Shown here one piece after another: positions 11,460-24,149 of a DNA stretch of 64,000 nucleotides. How positions within the stretch are numbered: the first letter of the stretch is position 1; each line of letters begins with the position of its first letter. The stretch is taken from positions 6,749,501-6,813,500 of the forward strand of contig JARHVA010000081.1 of the NCBI GenBank assembly GCA_037957365.1, in the 5' to 3' direction. The position numbers and the translations under genes are program-made. Source of the DNA: Torreya grandis. Lineage: Eukaryota; Streptophyta; Pinopsida; Cupressales; Taxaceae. The notes under the pieces are model-generated. The model saw nothing but the letters and a program-made list of their open reading frames with translations. It was not told the DNA's origin and searched no databases.

Positions 11460-14450
11460 ATGGATCCCAATATGTATTCTTACACTCGTAGTAGACTCAT
11501 GTACAATCCAGTGATTAGTAATGTAGTTGCATAGGAAGAAATGGTACAAGACCCCTATGTGGATAATATTGCTTATGATATAGATTCTTATCCCTCTTAT
11601 AATACTTAATCAGGGGCACAAAGCCAATATCCATTGGCTAACTTTCTAGTTAACATAACTCCTTATTCAGAATAAGACCAAGAACAAACCACACAATACC
11701 TATCTAAAATACCCACAGTGGATGAACCATTCTTCAACAGTCATATTCTATTAATATGGCTTCCACATATGATCCATTTTTTTTTAGTGACATTTTTTAG
11801 AGAATAAAAACAAGATTTTAGTTAGACCCATAGAGGTAGGGGCCAAGTTTCTAGTAGACTTCCCCCATAAAAATTTACCAAGTCTAGTAAGAGTGCCCCA
11901 AAATATCATTTATGATCAATAGGATTCTTCTAGCAATCCTATGGATTTAATCCAAACAATGTATCAAGACCCTAATATATCTAATCAAGGAAAAAAATCA
12001 TGGAAGATCACTTTAACCAAATATAGATAGCATATCAAACCTACCTAAATGTCGCACATAATTTCAATTAGATGAACATGATGAGAAAACCTCTTATTGA
12101 CTTAGTTCCTTCAACAAGAATATTGATAGAGTTAACTGGATAAGAGAATTCAAGTTCTGACCCATTTGTGCAAATTGCTTTCATAGATAACTTGATGCAT
12201 ATGCATGTTATTAAAGAAGTATCTTCATCCTCTACATAGAGTAGTGAGCCAAATGTAGTGGATAATGTGTAAGTAGTATCCAATCTTGATCGAATTGGTA
12301 CTAATGCACAAATAACTAGCCAACAACATGTGCCTGTAGTTAATCCCATGAGTAGATCATCATACCAGGGAGTAGGAGTTTCTACATCCTGACCTCAATT
12401 GATTACTTCCTCAAGTGTATAACCTATGGGATTAGGTAGTCAAAAAATGACCAACATCACACCTCAATGATGAAATGTGATGAATCCTACTCCTCCTCAA
12501 CAAGTAACGAGTATTATTCTATAATAATAGGCACAACCTAGTGTATCAATGCAATAAAAGACAAATACATTACCACCTTAATCAAGGTCAACTAATGTTC
12601 TACCTCACCAGGAAATGACAAACATACCTCTTCAGTCATAGACTAATATGCCAATCCAAAACCAAGCAATGACCAGTCAACAATTTGCAAATATTGGTCA
12701 GTGATAGATGCCAAATCTATAACTTGTTTTCACTTCCCCATAAGGATTTATGTAATAAGGAGGTCCCCATGTTTCTCAAGTACCTACTAAACAACCATTG
12801 GTTCAAAATATACCACAAATTCAGAGACAGGGTCTTGGTCCATAAGTTTTGACTCAACAAAAAGGTTTGATTAGTTGGTAGCCTGTCCCTTTTCAACCAT
12901 AGCAGGCACATTATAGTTATATCCCTCTATCCCAACCAAAAAATCCTCTAATTCAAACCTTTATCACCAACCAAAACTAGAATATTGCACAACCAAATAT
13001 GCATTTTCAAGTACATCTTAATCCACATATGTATATTCTTGGTCCATTCCCCAACTAAACCAATATACCCCAACATGTATCTCCATCATACCCTAGTCAA
13101 AGTGTCCCACTTGTGACCTCCCAACCATCTACCCAAACTAATATTCTCCCTCAAACAAATGGTCCTTCTAGTTTCCTATCCCAAGAATTGTAATATATGA
13201 GGGATGTAATTATTGCCATTTAGGTTGGGAAATAGACTAAAAAATTCAAATTGGATGATGTGTGTTCCTATACATTCAACATGGATTATTTGTAGATACA
13301 TTTCCTCTAAGATATGAACTACCAAAATTTGACAAATACAAAGGGAAAGTTGACCCTAAGGCCCATTTAACTAAATTCTTTGTCGCAGGCCAACTAGTGG
13401 CATATAGTGACATATACCTTTTATTTTTATTTCTAAGGAGCCTGGTTGGACAAGCCTTGGAGTGATTTTTAAATTTGCCCAAAAATTTAGTAACAAATTT
13501 TGATAATCTTTCTAATAAGTTTATGCAGCACTTTTCTTATAATCTCAAGCATGAGATTTTATTAGTGGACTTAACACAAGCAAAGCAAAAATATGGTGAG
13601 AGTTTTTCAAGTTATCTATAGCGATGGAGAGCCCTTGCAAGCCATTTCACCCATAGTTTACTAGATAAATAATTAGACACTGTGTTTACCAAAAATTTGC
13701 ATAATGAGATAGCATATCATTTGGAGCTACAATATGCACATACTTTCAAGGAAATCATTGATAAAGGATTGTTGATTGAGTGAGCAATCATTAATAAAGG
13801 ATGCATCAATATTAATTCAACTAATAAAAATCAAGGTACCAATTAGGGAAATGACCAACATCAACATCCCATTCAAGCACAAGCATCACAACTAGCATAG
13901 GCCAATAACCAAGAAAGATTGAAGTAATTTACCTGTAATACGAATGTTATAAGAAATGGAGTAACTAAATCACATCATGTCCAAATAGTGTAAACATCAT
14001 TTGCACCACATTTTTAGCTTACTCCTACACAATAACCTATCTAACCAATGTTGCAAACATAATAACCAAGACCTGCACAACAAATACAATAGTCTTTACC
14101 ATTGCAAACCCCTCCTCCTAGGAGAACCATGCCTACACGTCATGTATTTAGTGACCTAAGAGAACCTATTGAGTCTATATTTTACAAGTTTACTACTACT
14201 AATCTGATTAGTTAACCTATACCAAACCATTATCTGTAAGGCATTCCTTATCCTGATTAGTACTGTGAAAATGAATTCTATGACTATCATCAGGTCAATG
14301 GTCATAATCTATGAAGATGTATCCAATTCAAGAATTTAATGGAGAATATGTTTTATAATGTGGAGATAACATTGGATAATGGTACTTCCACTTCCAATAA
14401 AACTCTTGGGATTTATCAAAACCCCTTTCCCTATCATAATAATCAACTAT
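11460..14450 (+). pseudogene. gag pseudogene of element B
   Basis: Nucleocapsid/capsid precursor, dead. The likely start ATG is at 11460. A long low-complexity N-terminal part (repeated Q/T/P codons, many now stops) is followed by a retrotransposon Gag domain at about 13290-13800, with a recognisable segment DPKAHLTKFF and a downstream 'RWRALASHF'. A CX2HX4HX4C knuckle follows at 14279-14320 with the first Cys changed to Tyr (TGT to TAT). The block after the knuckle ('NPFPYHNNQ') parallels 'QPFPNHPPTQ' in the intact Gag of element C, which supports the family link. At least a dozen in-frame stops are present. Confidence 0.8.
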
Positions 14451-15890
14451 AGTAGAATAATCAGTAACAACAACAATAATAATGAGTAATGCAGTAGCAA
14501 AATCAATAATATCAAAATCAAAGGATAAACCAATATAATTAACAAAATCAATAGTAGAACCTATAATGATATAATAATAGACAAAACCAAGGTCAAAATG
14601 GTAATAACCAACAAACCTACCATGTAGTTGCACATGACTACAATAGGGTTGTAGGTCATATTGCAGGGAGTAGCATTAATACCATCTTCATTAATCCTAG
14701 ACCAAGAACTAATCAACCTAGACCATTGCTAAGAAAAAAAATTTGATCTGGGCAATAATTTAGGTGACAATTCGGGTGACAGTTCCACCCCAATTGATGA
14801 TGGAACTTTCGGGAGCCATAACTTTTGCACCGTAGCTCCAATTGACTCACCATTTGAATAGTTGGAAAGCTAAGAATGAGGAGAACATTGTGAGATGGAA
14901 TGGAGATTTGATTGATGAATTTTGACCCCCTAAAACTCAATGGAAGTGCCCCAAATTTCAATTTTAGTAGTGCAGTCTAAAAATAGTAAGTTTCTAAAAA
15001 TAGTAATTCCTCGAATTCTGTATTGTTTTAAATCTTGGAAGTCAAACCACTTCATCTCCCTCAAGATTGGTGACCTTCCACATCCTCCCCATGCTTTAAA
15101 AATGTGTATAATGAAGAAGTAACCCAAAATGTGAAGACAAACATCTCTTCCTAGAGATAAGCATATATTTGTATTGTGATCTTGAGTAATACTACATCTC
15201 TTCTTAGATAATTCATTGTTACTGTGTTATTTCTATGCTATTAAAATATTTATCAACCAAAACTTCTAAGTTTTGGATCAGCATTCAACCAAATTACATG
15301 GATAATCTTTATTTGACCTAGGATTGCATACAAGTAAATTAGAAAACTATGACTTCCTATTTTGGACCTTATATTGATAACCCATCCTTGCCACATGACC
15401 ACATATGAGTGCACCAACAACCAAGACTTGTCTTATCTAGTCCCACACCATTCCCAACATTGGTTAGTAATAATGTTCTAGTATTTAATCTTGATTATGA
15501 AATCACAACTTGAATTTTAAATATTACTATCCTAGGCCCACAACCATCTACCACTTTGCCTGTCATCCAACCAAACATTCAGCCTTAGAATAAACAATTC
15601 ACTCCTAATGAAGACAAGAAGTTTGATATTTTGTAACAATTATAAAATACACCAGCATAAATTTCTATTTTATATTTGATATAAATGTTAATAATCCATA
15701 AGAACATCTTGAATGAGTTTTTGACCCAACCCACTATTGCTAGGGACATATCCCTTGATAAATTTCAAGATTTGGTTGGACACCTAGCTCCAGCCCAACA
15801 AGTCACATTCAACCAAAGTGATATGTCTTCCATTGGCCCACTCTATAATAACCCATTATACATATAAGTTTATATAAAGTGACATAAATT
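14451..15890 (+). other. Gag-PR connector of element B, partly unexplained
   Basis: 14451-14620 is an N/Q-rich CAA/AAT stretch. 14740-15130 keeps several CpGs and a reading frame of its own (14940-15122) unlike its decayed surroundings, and may be a small later insertion. 15300-15880 looks like a degraded linker leading into the protease. No domain is assigned. Confidence 0.4.
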
Positions 15891-16240
15891 GAAACATGTC
15901 CTTATAGACAATAGATCAAGCCTCAACATAGTGTCTCTAAAGCTCATCAAACTTCTTGGGTACACAATGGTAGATCTCCAACTAGAAATGATAACCATCA
16001 AAGCCTATGATAATTAAGAAATAGAATCATAAGGCACCATTAGTTTTCCAGTTATCATTGGGCCTTTGATTTATGATACACTTTGTCATGTGTTTGATCT
16101 TGAGTTATCATACAATATGCTTCTAGGTAGTTCTTGGTTACATGAGATTCATGCAGTCCCATCAATGTTGCACCAATGTATCAAATTTTCCCACTCAGGG
16201 ATAGAAGTGAATATTCTAAGATATTTACACCCATATGAAT
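15891..16240 (+). pseudogene. Retropepsin (PR) pseudogene of element B
   Basis: Aspartic protease that would cut the Gag-Pol polyprotein. The active-site block reads LIDNRSSLNIV (from about 15901), where two residues after Asp depart from the usual small residues. The C-terminal block 'YNMLLGSSWLHEIHAV' (about 16110-16160) is the typical plant Ty3/gypsy protease end, followed by 'LHQCIKF'. Two stops interrupt the middle. Downstream coding continues weakly to the insertion point of element N at 16727. Confidence 0.75.
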
Positions 16241-16726
16241 ACTATAAACATCTTGAGGCCAAATTTCAAAGCTATAATTATCAATATAGAATGAGTCCAT
16301 GTTCTAAGTAGGATAAAGGAAAGGTTATACTTATTGATCCTTCACTAGATAATTGCATAGATCCTAATACCTTGGATTCCCTTTCCCACATGCCACCCCT
16401 TTAAGCTTATAATAATTTCACCATTTTAGATAATGGATTGGGAGAGTATGTGACCCATGATTCATTTTATATTTCTAATCTTCCTTAGAATCTGAAAACC
16501 TTTGGGTGACCTAAAGTCACTCCACATATGCATTGGCAACAAAGAAACAAAGATAAGGTACCTATCACATTTGTACCAGAATTTGGCCTAGAAATTGACC
16601 ATCTTGAGGGGATGAATCATGGTTATACAATGACAACCAAAATAATTGTTATAAAAATGCAAAGTATCCTATTCTTGATAGGATCATGGAGTATCACAAT
16701 TATGAAGGAAGAGGCCACAGCCTGAA

Positions 16727-18154
16727 TGATCTAGAGTTCATTCTAGAAAAAGTTTTCAAATCATGATGAAACCAATTTCACAGTGTAGAGCTTGTTGATA
16801 GCTTTTTGATGCATTTTTTGGAATGCGAATCTGAGTTTGGGAGCTCCTGTTATGGTCATTTGAATATTGGTCAAAAAATGTCTCTTGCGACATGTGTCAC
16901 GTGTTTTGAGGTTGTTTCAACATTTGGACCTATCAGAGGTCCACACTTGGCAAAATAAAAGGTTTACAAAAAAAATTGGTTCGATGACATGCCACATCAT
17001 CAACATGCCATGTGGAGTTAAGCATGAGATAAGCTCATTGAGCAAGGTGGTGAGACCAAGCATGTGGTGAGTTCAAAGGAAAGACCAAGTCCAATGGTGG
17101 CTTTAAGTCTTGTGCCCAAGTCATGTTTGGTGTAACTACCAATGTGCATGCTAAGCTAGGAACCTTGAGCCCACCAAAATGGGGTGTTGACAGATTCAAG
17201 GAGCCCACCAAGTAATTTAAATAATGAAACCACTTTCCATGTAGCCAATGTGGGATAATGGATAAGTCTAAGTGCCAAAAAAGGAGGAGGCTGATGGTTT
17301 GAATTCATGCCTAAGCACCAAAAAAGGGCTGACAATTTTGAACTCTTGACCTACCATCCAAAATGGATAGGCTTTGATTGCTTGAGTTGCGGGGGTTGAA
17401 GTGTTATTTAAGGCATGAATTTCTATTTGAAATCAATCAATTTTCGACTGTGTTTTTATTTTTAAGAGGCCAAGACTTTGTAAAAGCTTTGGAAAGCTTA
17501 TGTAATAGATTTGTATCCATCTTCCAACCCTAATACATAGTATTAACACTCTATTTTATCCAATTTTCATATTGGAGGAGTATTTTTCAACCCATATAGG
17601 AGTTTTATAGGACTTTTAAAGCAACTTTGTAGGTGTTTATGAAGACTCACAAAATTTGAAGGTGTAGGGATTGATTTCAGTCACGATGAAGGTGAATTTT
17701 CGCATTGAGATATCAGCTTACAGGAAAGTTGTTTATTGTTTCTAGGTGTTTGAAGTTCCCTTAATGGAAATGGTCCACTCCTTTGGAGAACTAGAGATGT
17801 AGGCATCAATTATTGAGCCAAACTTCATTATCACATTTTGTGTTTTGGTAATTGTCATTTGATGCATGTTTTTGTTTCAGTTTGCTAATTTGGTATTAAT
17901 TAGTAAATGAACTCATGCAAGTAATTCAAATTTTGACAATTATAACACAACGTTATTAAAAAAAATGGTTTAATTAGTAAATGGAAGTAAAAAGTATTTT
18001 GATAGTTCCAATCCATTTCAACAACTGAGAACATTTTTTTTGCCAAACATTTTGCAAGTTCTTTTGAGTTTTTTGAGTATTTTTTAAGTTTGAGAAATTT
18101 TAGTATTCATACTTAAAACTTCCCTTTGATTTTATCAATGTAGTTTATGAATAA
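16727..18154 (+). mobile_element. 5' LTR of element N
   Basis: 1428 bp, co-linear with 20107-21532 with scattered substitutions, mostly transitions. It contains an internal duplication of a block with 'gccaaaaaagg...tttgaattc' (about 17270-17340) and, on the minus strand, a tRNA-like module (17326-17396). TATTTAAGGC at about 17404 is a possible TATA region. Confidence 0.82.
17326..17396 (-). promoter_or_regulatory. tRNA-like (Pol III promoter-like) module in 5' LTR of N, antisense
   Basis: Read on the minus strand it shows an A-box-like segment, a 5-bp stem with 7-nt loop in the anticodon position (CTATC/GATGG, one G-U pair) and a decayed B-box-like word ending TTCAAAA. The right LTR copy is better preserved (20703-20771). 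It is not a functional tRNA, since the acceptor and T stems do not pair. Confidence 0.3.
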
Positions 18155-18157
18155 AAT

Positions 18158-18168
18158 TGGCATCAGAG
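18158..18168 (+). other. Primer-binding site of element N
   Basis: TGGCATCAGAG, one transition from TGGTATCAGAG, the site complementary to initiator tRNA-Met used by many plant LTR elements. It starts 3 bp after the left LTR. Confidence 0.75.
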
Positions 18169-18292
18169 TGGTTAGAATGCAGGGATTGCTTCTGGTTGTG
18201 TATTGATAGTTACTTCCAAAATAGCTAGATTATTGGTTTATAGATTGATTATATTGTAATGTGCAGTGAGGACTTAGTTGTTTGTGGAAACC

Positions 18293-19400
18293 ATGGGCAA
18301 GTTATCATAGATTGAGGCCATCAAAGATGAAAAAATAATCTTCAGATGCCAAAAATTTGCAATTGAATTACAAGTGGCAAAGTTAAAATTGAAGCTTGAA
18401 TCCAAGGATGAGCTCTTGATTAGATTGCAATGTGGTGAGTGTGAAAAGGTAAAGCATTCAACTTTAGATGTAGAGACTATGACTAGGTGTAGTGTAAGTT
18501 CTTCACCATAGGAATCTTCATTTTCTTCTACCATTTTAGATTCAGATTCTAGTAATATTGTTTTTGGTGATTTTGAAAGATACATTAAAGGCATATGATC
18601 TAAATTGTTGTTTAAAATGGGTTATAATAGAGGAGGACTTGGTAGAGATAGCCAAGGTATATCTAACAAAATTTAAGTTGAGCATAGACCTCTTCGTGAA
18701 GGTTTGGGTTATACTAGTGTGTAGGTGGATGATGGAGAAGTTTCTTCCATGGCTAAAGGAAGATGAGCTCCCAATAGCGAAGGTTCTAAGCCACTAGTTC
18801 AAAGGTGTAAAGGTAAAAGAGGTATTGATATTCAACCTCTTGATTCTTACACTAAATATTTTGATCCAATTGATACTTTTAAGAAGTTTGAATATAATGT
18901 ACAGAAGATAATGCAATCATTTCCATGCACTTTTTGTGGGATGAATAACCATAGTTCTAAGACTTGTTAGAAATGAAATGCTTTGTTGAAGCAGATTGCA
19001 TGTTTTAAAGACCATTCTTATGTTAATTTGGGAATTGGCAAAAGGGGACCCTCATCTAAGAATGAAGTTTGTACTCATTGTAAAGTGAGTGGACATATGA
19101 TTGATAGATGTTTTAAGCTTTATTCATCTTCACATTCAAGTAATGTTAGAACTAAGATGATTTACAAACCTCTCACTAAGGTTAATGAAGCTAATTCAAT
19201 CCATAATGTAGTTGACAATATAACCCAGGATAAGGTAAAACCTACAAGTGAAAATCCATTAAAGAGTTTAAGTTAACAATATGCAATTGATAATGAATCC
19301 ATAGAGACAATCAGTTTCACTAGGAAGAAAGAATTGGTTAAGTGGATTATCACTACATTCTTTTTGCAAGGCATGGTTAAAGATTCACCTAAGGGAATGA
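18293..19400 (+). pseudogene. Gag-like pseudogene of element N with G-patch and two CCHC knuckles
   Basis: Reading from the ATG at 18293 with a few in-frame stops, the order is: a charged, probably coiled N-terminal segment (IEAIKDEKIIFRCQKF, ELQVAKLKLESKDELL); a G-patch at about 18570-18715 with the glycine spacing of that family (KMGYNRGGLGRDSQGI ... REGLGY); a CCHC knuckle at 18926-18967; a second CCHC knuckle at 19070-19111; then a low-complexity tail. G-patch domains bind RNA or DEAH helicases in splicing factors and also occur in betaretroviral protease regions. Linked to knuckles it would suit an RNA-packaging Gag, or a captured host gene fragment. About eight stops show that it is not functional. 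Confidence 0.65.
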
Positions 19401-20106
19401 ACAAGCTTTGATATATGTAGATTAGAGTTGGTGGGAACACTTCAAGATAGGTTTATCATATGAAGTTTTTCAATTCTCACTTTTTGATAACTCAATTTTT
19501 TTAATCTCCAGAATATACTGTATGGGTAGTCTAATAATGGATAAGACATTAACTCATTTGAAATAGTTGGAGATATAGCAGAGTGATGTTGTAAGTTGTT
19601 TCCTTATAGCATTTGATAGTTAGACTACTATTTTTAATATATCTATCTTGGCACATGGATGTATAGATGCATTGTAGGAACCTATGGGCATGTTTAGATG
19701 TTAGGCAACATACACTTTTGGCTTTTTGCATTTGATTAGAATATAAGTCCCATACTAGGGCATTGTATTGAAACATGTCCACAACATTAATTTTATGTTT
19801 TTAGCATTATAAACTTGTCTTACAGTTACATTGGGAGTTGTTTTAATTTTTGGGAATTTACCGCTTTACAGAATGAGACATTTGGGTAGGCAGTTTGATA
19901 TGTTGTAATCACTTTTGCAGTTGTAGATTCACTTACTCATGCCTTTGAATTAGGCATTTTTATAGTTTTATTGTGAATCATTTTAATGTAATTATTTATA
20001 TCTCTTGCTATGATTGGGTTCTATTTTCATGGATGCAGTAGACCAGTTATAAGATTTCAGGTGATAGTCAACTTTTGGAGACCAAAGCCTCTTTTGTAGA
20101 GAGGTG

Positions 20107-21532
20107 TGATCTAGAGTTCATTCTAGAAAAAAATTTCAAATCATGATGAAACCAATTTAATAGCGTAGATCTTGTTGAGAGCTTTTTGACGCATTTTTTA
20201 GAACATAAATCTGAGTTTGGGAGCTCTTATTATGACCATTTGAAAATTGGTCAAAAATGTCTCTTGTGACATATGGCACATGTTTAGAGGTTGTTTTGAC
20301 ATTTGGACCTATTAGAGGTTGACACTAGGCAAAATAAAAGGTTTACAAAAAAAATTGGTTCAATGACATGCCACATTATCAACATGCCATGTGGAGTTAA
20401 GCGTGAGATAAGCTCATTGAGCAAGGTGGCGAGACCAAGCATGTGGCAAGTTTGAAGGAAAGACCAAGTCCAACAATGGCTTTAAGTCTTGTGCCCAAGT
20501 CATGTTTGGTGCAACTACCAATGTGCATTATAAGTTAGGTGCCTTGATCCCACCAAAAGGGGGCATTGACAGATTCAAGGAGGCCGCCAAGCTATTTAAA
20601 GAATGAAACCACTTTCCATCCAACTAATGTGGGATAATGAATAAGTCTAAGGACCAAAAAAAGAGGCTGATGGTTTGAATTCATGCCTAAGTGACAAAAG
20701 AGGGATGATGGTTTTGAACTCTTGACCTGCTATCCAAAAGGGATAGGCTTTGACCGCTTGAGCTGTGGGGGTTGAAGTGTTATTTAAGGCATGAATTTCT
20801 ATTTGAAATCAATCAATTCTAGACTGTGTTTTTATTTTTAAGAGGCTGAGACTTTGTAAAAGCTTTGGAAAGCTTATGTAATGGATTTTTATCCATCTTT
20901 GGGCCCTAATACATATTATTAACACTCTATTTTATTCAATTTTCATATTGGAGGAGTATTTTTCAACCCATAGAGGAGATTTATAAGACTTTTGAAGCAA
21001 CTTTGCAAGTGTTTATGAAGACTCACGGAATTCGAAGGTGCTGAGCTTGATTTCAGTCATGGTGAAGGTGAATTTTTGCATTGAGATATCAGCTTGCAAG
21101 AAAGTTGTTTATTGTTTCCAGGTTTTTGAAGTGCCCTTACTAGAAACGGTCCACTCCTTTGGAGAACCCGGAGATGTAGGCGTCAATTATTGATCTGAAC
21201 TCCGTTATCACATTTTGTGTTTTGGTAATTGTCATTTGATGCATGTTTTTTTGTTTTAGTTTGCTAATTTGGTATTAATTAGTAAATGAACTCATGCAAG
21301 TAATTCAAATTTTGACAATTATAACACAATTTTGTTAGAAAAATGGTTTAATTAGTAAATAGAAGCAAAAAGTCTTTTGACAATTCCAATCCAACTAAAC
21401 AACCAAAAACATTTTTTTTGCCAAACATTTTGCAAGTTCTTTTGAGTTTTTTGAGAATTTGTTAAGTTTGAGAAATTTCAATATTCATACTTAAAACTTC
21501 ACTTTGAGTTTATCAGTGTAGTTTATGGATCA
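20107..21532 (+). mobile_element. 3' LTR of element N
   Basis: 1426 bp, matching 16727-18154. It is preceded by a short purine run (AGAGAGGTG, about 20097-20105) that could be its polypurine tract. The antisense tRNA-like module lies at 20703-20771. Confidence 0.82.
20703..20771 (-). promoter_or_regulatory. tRNA-like (Pol III promoter-like) module in 3' LTR of N, antisense
   Basis: Minus strand: A-box-like AGCTCAAGCGGTC, then a perfect 5-bp stem CTATC/GATAG around the 7-nt loop CCTTTTG, then a B-box-like AGTTCAAAACC (GGTTCGAATCC with decayed CpG). Spacing is tRNA-like, as in plant SINE heads. Activity is unproven. Confidence 0.35.
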
Positions 21533-21559
21533 TTATTAAATCAACAAGGAACCATTAAG

Positions 21560-22860
21560 CCAATTTCCATGACTAAGTATGAAAGACCTTATGGACTTGG
21601 ATTTAAACCACCTGGGAAAAAGTAAAGATAAAGGAAAGTCTAGTGGTGAAAACCTATTTCAAGTACCATTAGATGGTGGTGTTCATTCTTTTTCAAATTT
21701 AGATCAGGAGACCAATAACAATGAATTTACCTATGGATCTGAGTTTAGATTTGAGCAACAACAAGTATTTGATCAAATTCTTCAAGAATTTTTGACTATT
21801 TTTATCACATGGATAGATCTCCCATTAGGGGACTCAGATTCATCATGCCTAGGAGAAGTTGAAGAGCAAGTCATAACAGAGGACCCTGACATAATCAAAT
21901 AGTTCAAGTTGTTGCCTACTATCCTATAAGATGATTTGACCCTTCTAGTCAAAGATACAATAGAGGTAAATATTGGGACTCCATCAAACCTAAAATGGAT
22001 AAAATTAGGCACATCCCTCACTGAGGAGGAACATGATATCTTTACAGCTCTGTTGAGTGCATTTGTAGATATTTTTGTATGGGCCTATTCTAATATGCCA
22101 GGCTTAGACCCCACCTTGGTTCTGCACCACCTTGTGGCTAATCCTAATGCCAAACTGGTAAAACAAAAGCTACGTAAGATTCATCCTTGAATTGTTTTAT
22201 TGGTAAAGAAATAGTTGGAAAAAATCTTAGAATCAAGATGTATCCAATCCATTGACTACTCAGAATGGATCTCTAATGTGGTACCTATTAGTAAAAACCT
22301 TGAAGGGATCAAAATTTGTACTAATTTTCAAGACATCAACTAATATTATCCTAAAGATGATTTTTCCTTACCTAATATTGACATGATCATTGTCTCCATG
22401 GTAGGTTATGAAATGCTTTCACTCATGGATGGATTTTCAGGATATAACCAAATCAGAATAACACTAGAAGACTAACATAAAATAGCATTCACCACTCCAT
22501 GGGGAAAATTTTATTATCAAATAATTCCATTTGTCCTTAATAATGATAGAGCTATATATCAAAGAGCCATGACTATCATATTCCATGATATGATGCATGA
22601 TATTGTTGAAGACTATGTCGATGAGATATTAGGAAAATCCAAAACTAGGGTCGACCATCCAGTAGTGTTGTATAAGATATTTGAAAGATTATTGGAGAAT
22701 AAAGTTAGACTCAATCCAAATAAATGTTTGTTTAGTGTAAATTTAGAAAAATTACTTGGATTCATCATGTCTCATAAAGGTATTGAAGTCAATCCAACTA
22801 AAGTCCATGTTATAACCAAGATGACACCACCAACCAATTTAATCAATTCTGTAGTTTATA
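21560..22860 (+). pseudogene. Reverse transcriptase pseudogene of element B
   Basis: Coding resumes after N with the linker YERPYGLGFKPPGK. The RT N-terminal block 'DIFVWAYSNMPGLDP' is near 22065, the palm block 'MLSLMDGFSGYNQIRI' near 22415, and the catalytic box at 22614-22625 reads YVDE where YVDD is standard (GAC to GAG). 'LNPNKCLFSV' and 'LLGFIMSHKGIEVNP' follow. The protein would copy element RNA into DNA. Four or more stops and the altered catalytic Asp make it dead. Confidence 0.85.
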
Positions 22861-23009
22861 GGGTAAGATCTAATCAATCTGATGCTTCATGTCTCAATTA
22901 TCAAAAAAGTTCCATCCATTTACACAAATTTTGAAGAAGGAAGTTTCATTTCACTAGGATGATCATTACCAAATAGCTTTTCAACAACTCAAAAACTATC
23001 TTATTAATC

Positions 23010-23430
23010 CACATATTTTATTACCTCCTATGCCAGGAAATCCATTCTTGTTATACTTATCAGCTACTGACCATGCTATGGGGGCACTCTTGGCTCAACG
23101 TGATGATAATAGAAAAGAGCATGCCATATACTACCTAAGTTTTACCTTGGTTACATATGAATATAACTATGCACCTATTGAAAAAGCTTGTCTGGCCATG
23201 GTCTTCATAGCTTAGAAACTATGCCATTACATGTTGAATAATAAGACCATGGTCATTTCAAAAGTAGATCCACTCAAATATCTTCTATCTAAAACAACTT
23301 TGTAAGGTAGAATGGATAAATGGATCATGCTTCTCAGTGAATTTGACATAGAGTATGTCAATCAAAAGGTAATCAAAGGACAAGTTCTTATAGATCAACT
23401 TGCTAAAGCACCTCTCATAGACACACAACC
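23010..23430 (+). pseudogene. RNase H (RT-linked) pseudogene of element B
   Basis: The block starting 'NPFLLYLSATDHAMGALLAQ' and 'EHAIYYLSFTLVTYEYNYAPIEKACLA' is the RNase H domain linked to gypsy RT. Further on, 'WIMLLSEFDIEYV' and 'KGQVLIDQLAKAP' mark its C-terminal edge. It would degrade RNA in RNA/DNA hybrids. Two stops interrupt it. Confidence 0.82.
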
Positions 23431-23534
23431 ACTCATGTTTCAATTTATTGTTGAATACATAATTACTATCATTGCACACCCCTTGAGGAGTAACCCTAAA
23501 AGCTATATTTTGATGGTTCATTTACTACATATGG

Positions 23535-23890
23535 ATTAGGGGTAGGCCTATTGTTTATTACACCACAGGGGGATCTAATCCTTAAATCATTCAGAATCAG
23601 CTTTCCTTGTACAAACAACATGGACAAGTATGAAGCACTTGTTGTAGGACTTTGATAAATAGTACATTGGAATATATCTCATCTCTAATTTTATGGTGAT
23701 TCTTAGTTAATCATCAATCAGATCACAAATCATTTTTAGATCAAAGATGACAAGTTGGTTCCATATAAAGCCATGGTCGACACTCTTAAGCAAAAAATTG
23801 CCAACATTTAGTTTGAGCACATACCAAGAGATAGTAATAGAACTATAGATGACATGTATACTATTGGCTCTTTAATTCAATAAATATATA
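23535..23890 (+). pseudogene. Second (archaeal-type) RNase H pseudogene of element B
   Basis: 'GVGLLFITPQGDLILKSFRI', 'CTNNMDKYEALVVGL' and 'FYGDS' (stop) 'LIINQI' follow the pattern of the additional RNase H acquired by the Tat branch of plant Ty3/gypsy elements. The equivalent minus-strand domain of element E lies at 50640-50910. It is degraded by several stops. Confidence 0.8.
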
Positions 23891-24149
23891 AAGCTAGAGA
23901 GTATCAGTTCCTTGTCGAGAATTTGTCAGCACCATCTCATGAACCTTCAAATGTTGCAATGATTTGTGATATTGTCGGTCTTAATTCTATTTGGTACTCA
24001 AACATTTACAACTACCTTCATGACCAATTTTTGATACCTAACTTATCTAAAAAATAAACCAAAGCCTTCATTCATCATTCCACTCATTATACTCTACTTA
24101 GATCCACCCTTTATTATCATATTTTTGATAGAACTCTACTTCATTTTTT

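Larger units (their letters stand above)
16727..21532 (+). mobile_element. Element N: gag-only LTR element nested in element B
   Basis: Two direct repeats of about 1.43 kb (16727-18154 and 20107-21532) flank a 1.95-kb interior. The LTR starts TGATCTAGAG and the right copy ends GGATCA, so the termini are inverted (TGATC/GATCA). An initiator-Met-like primer site follows the left LTR. The interior encodes a Gag-like protein with a G-patch and two CCHC knuckles, but no PR, RT, RNase H or integrase, so N is non-autonomous. It interrupts B between PR and RT. I could not find a clean target duplication (ctgaa left, ttatt right), so borders are good to a few bases. Confidence 0.8.

Noticed and set aside
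16722..16726. Target duplication for element N
   Set aside because: CTGAA on the left does not match TTATT on the right, so no duplication is claimed.
20703..20771. A real tRNA gene
   Set aside because: Only the central hairpin and the A/B-like boxes fit. Acceptor and T stems do not pair, so it is reported only as a module.
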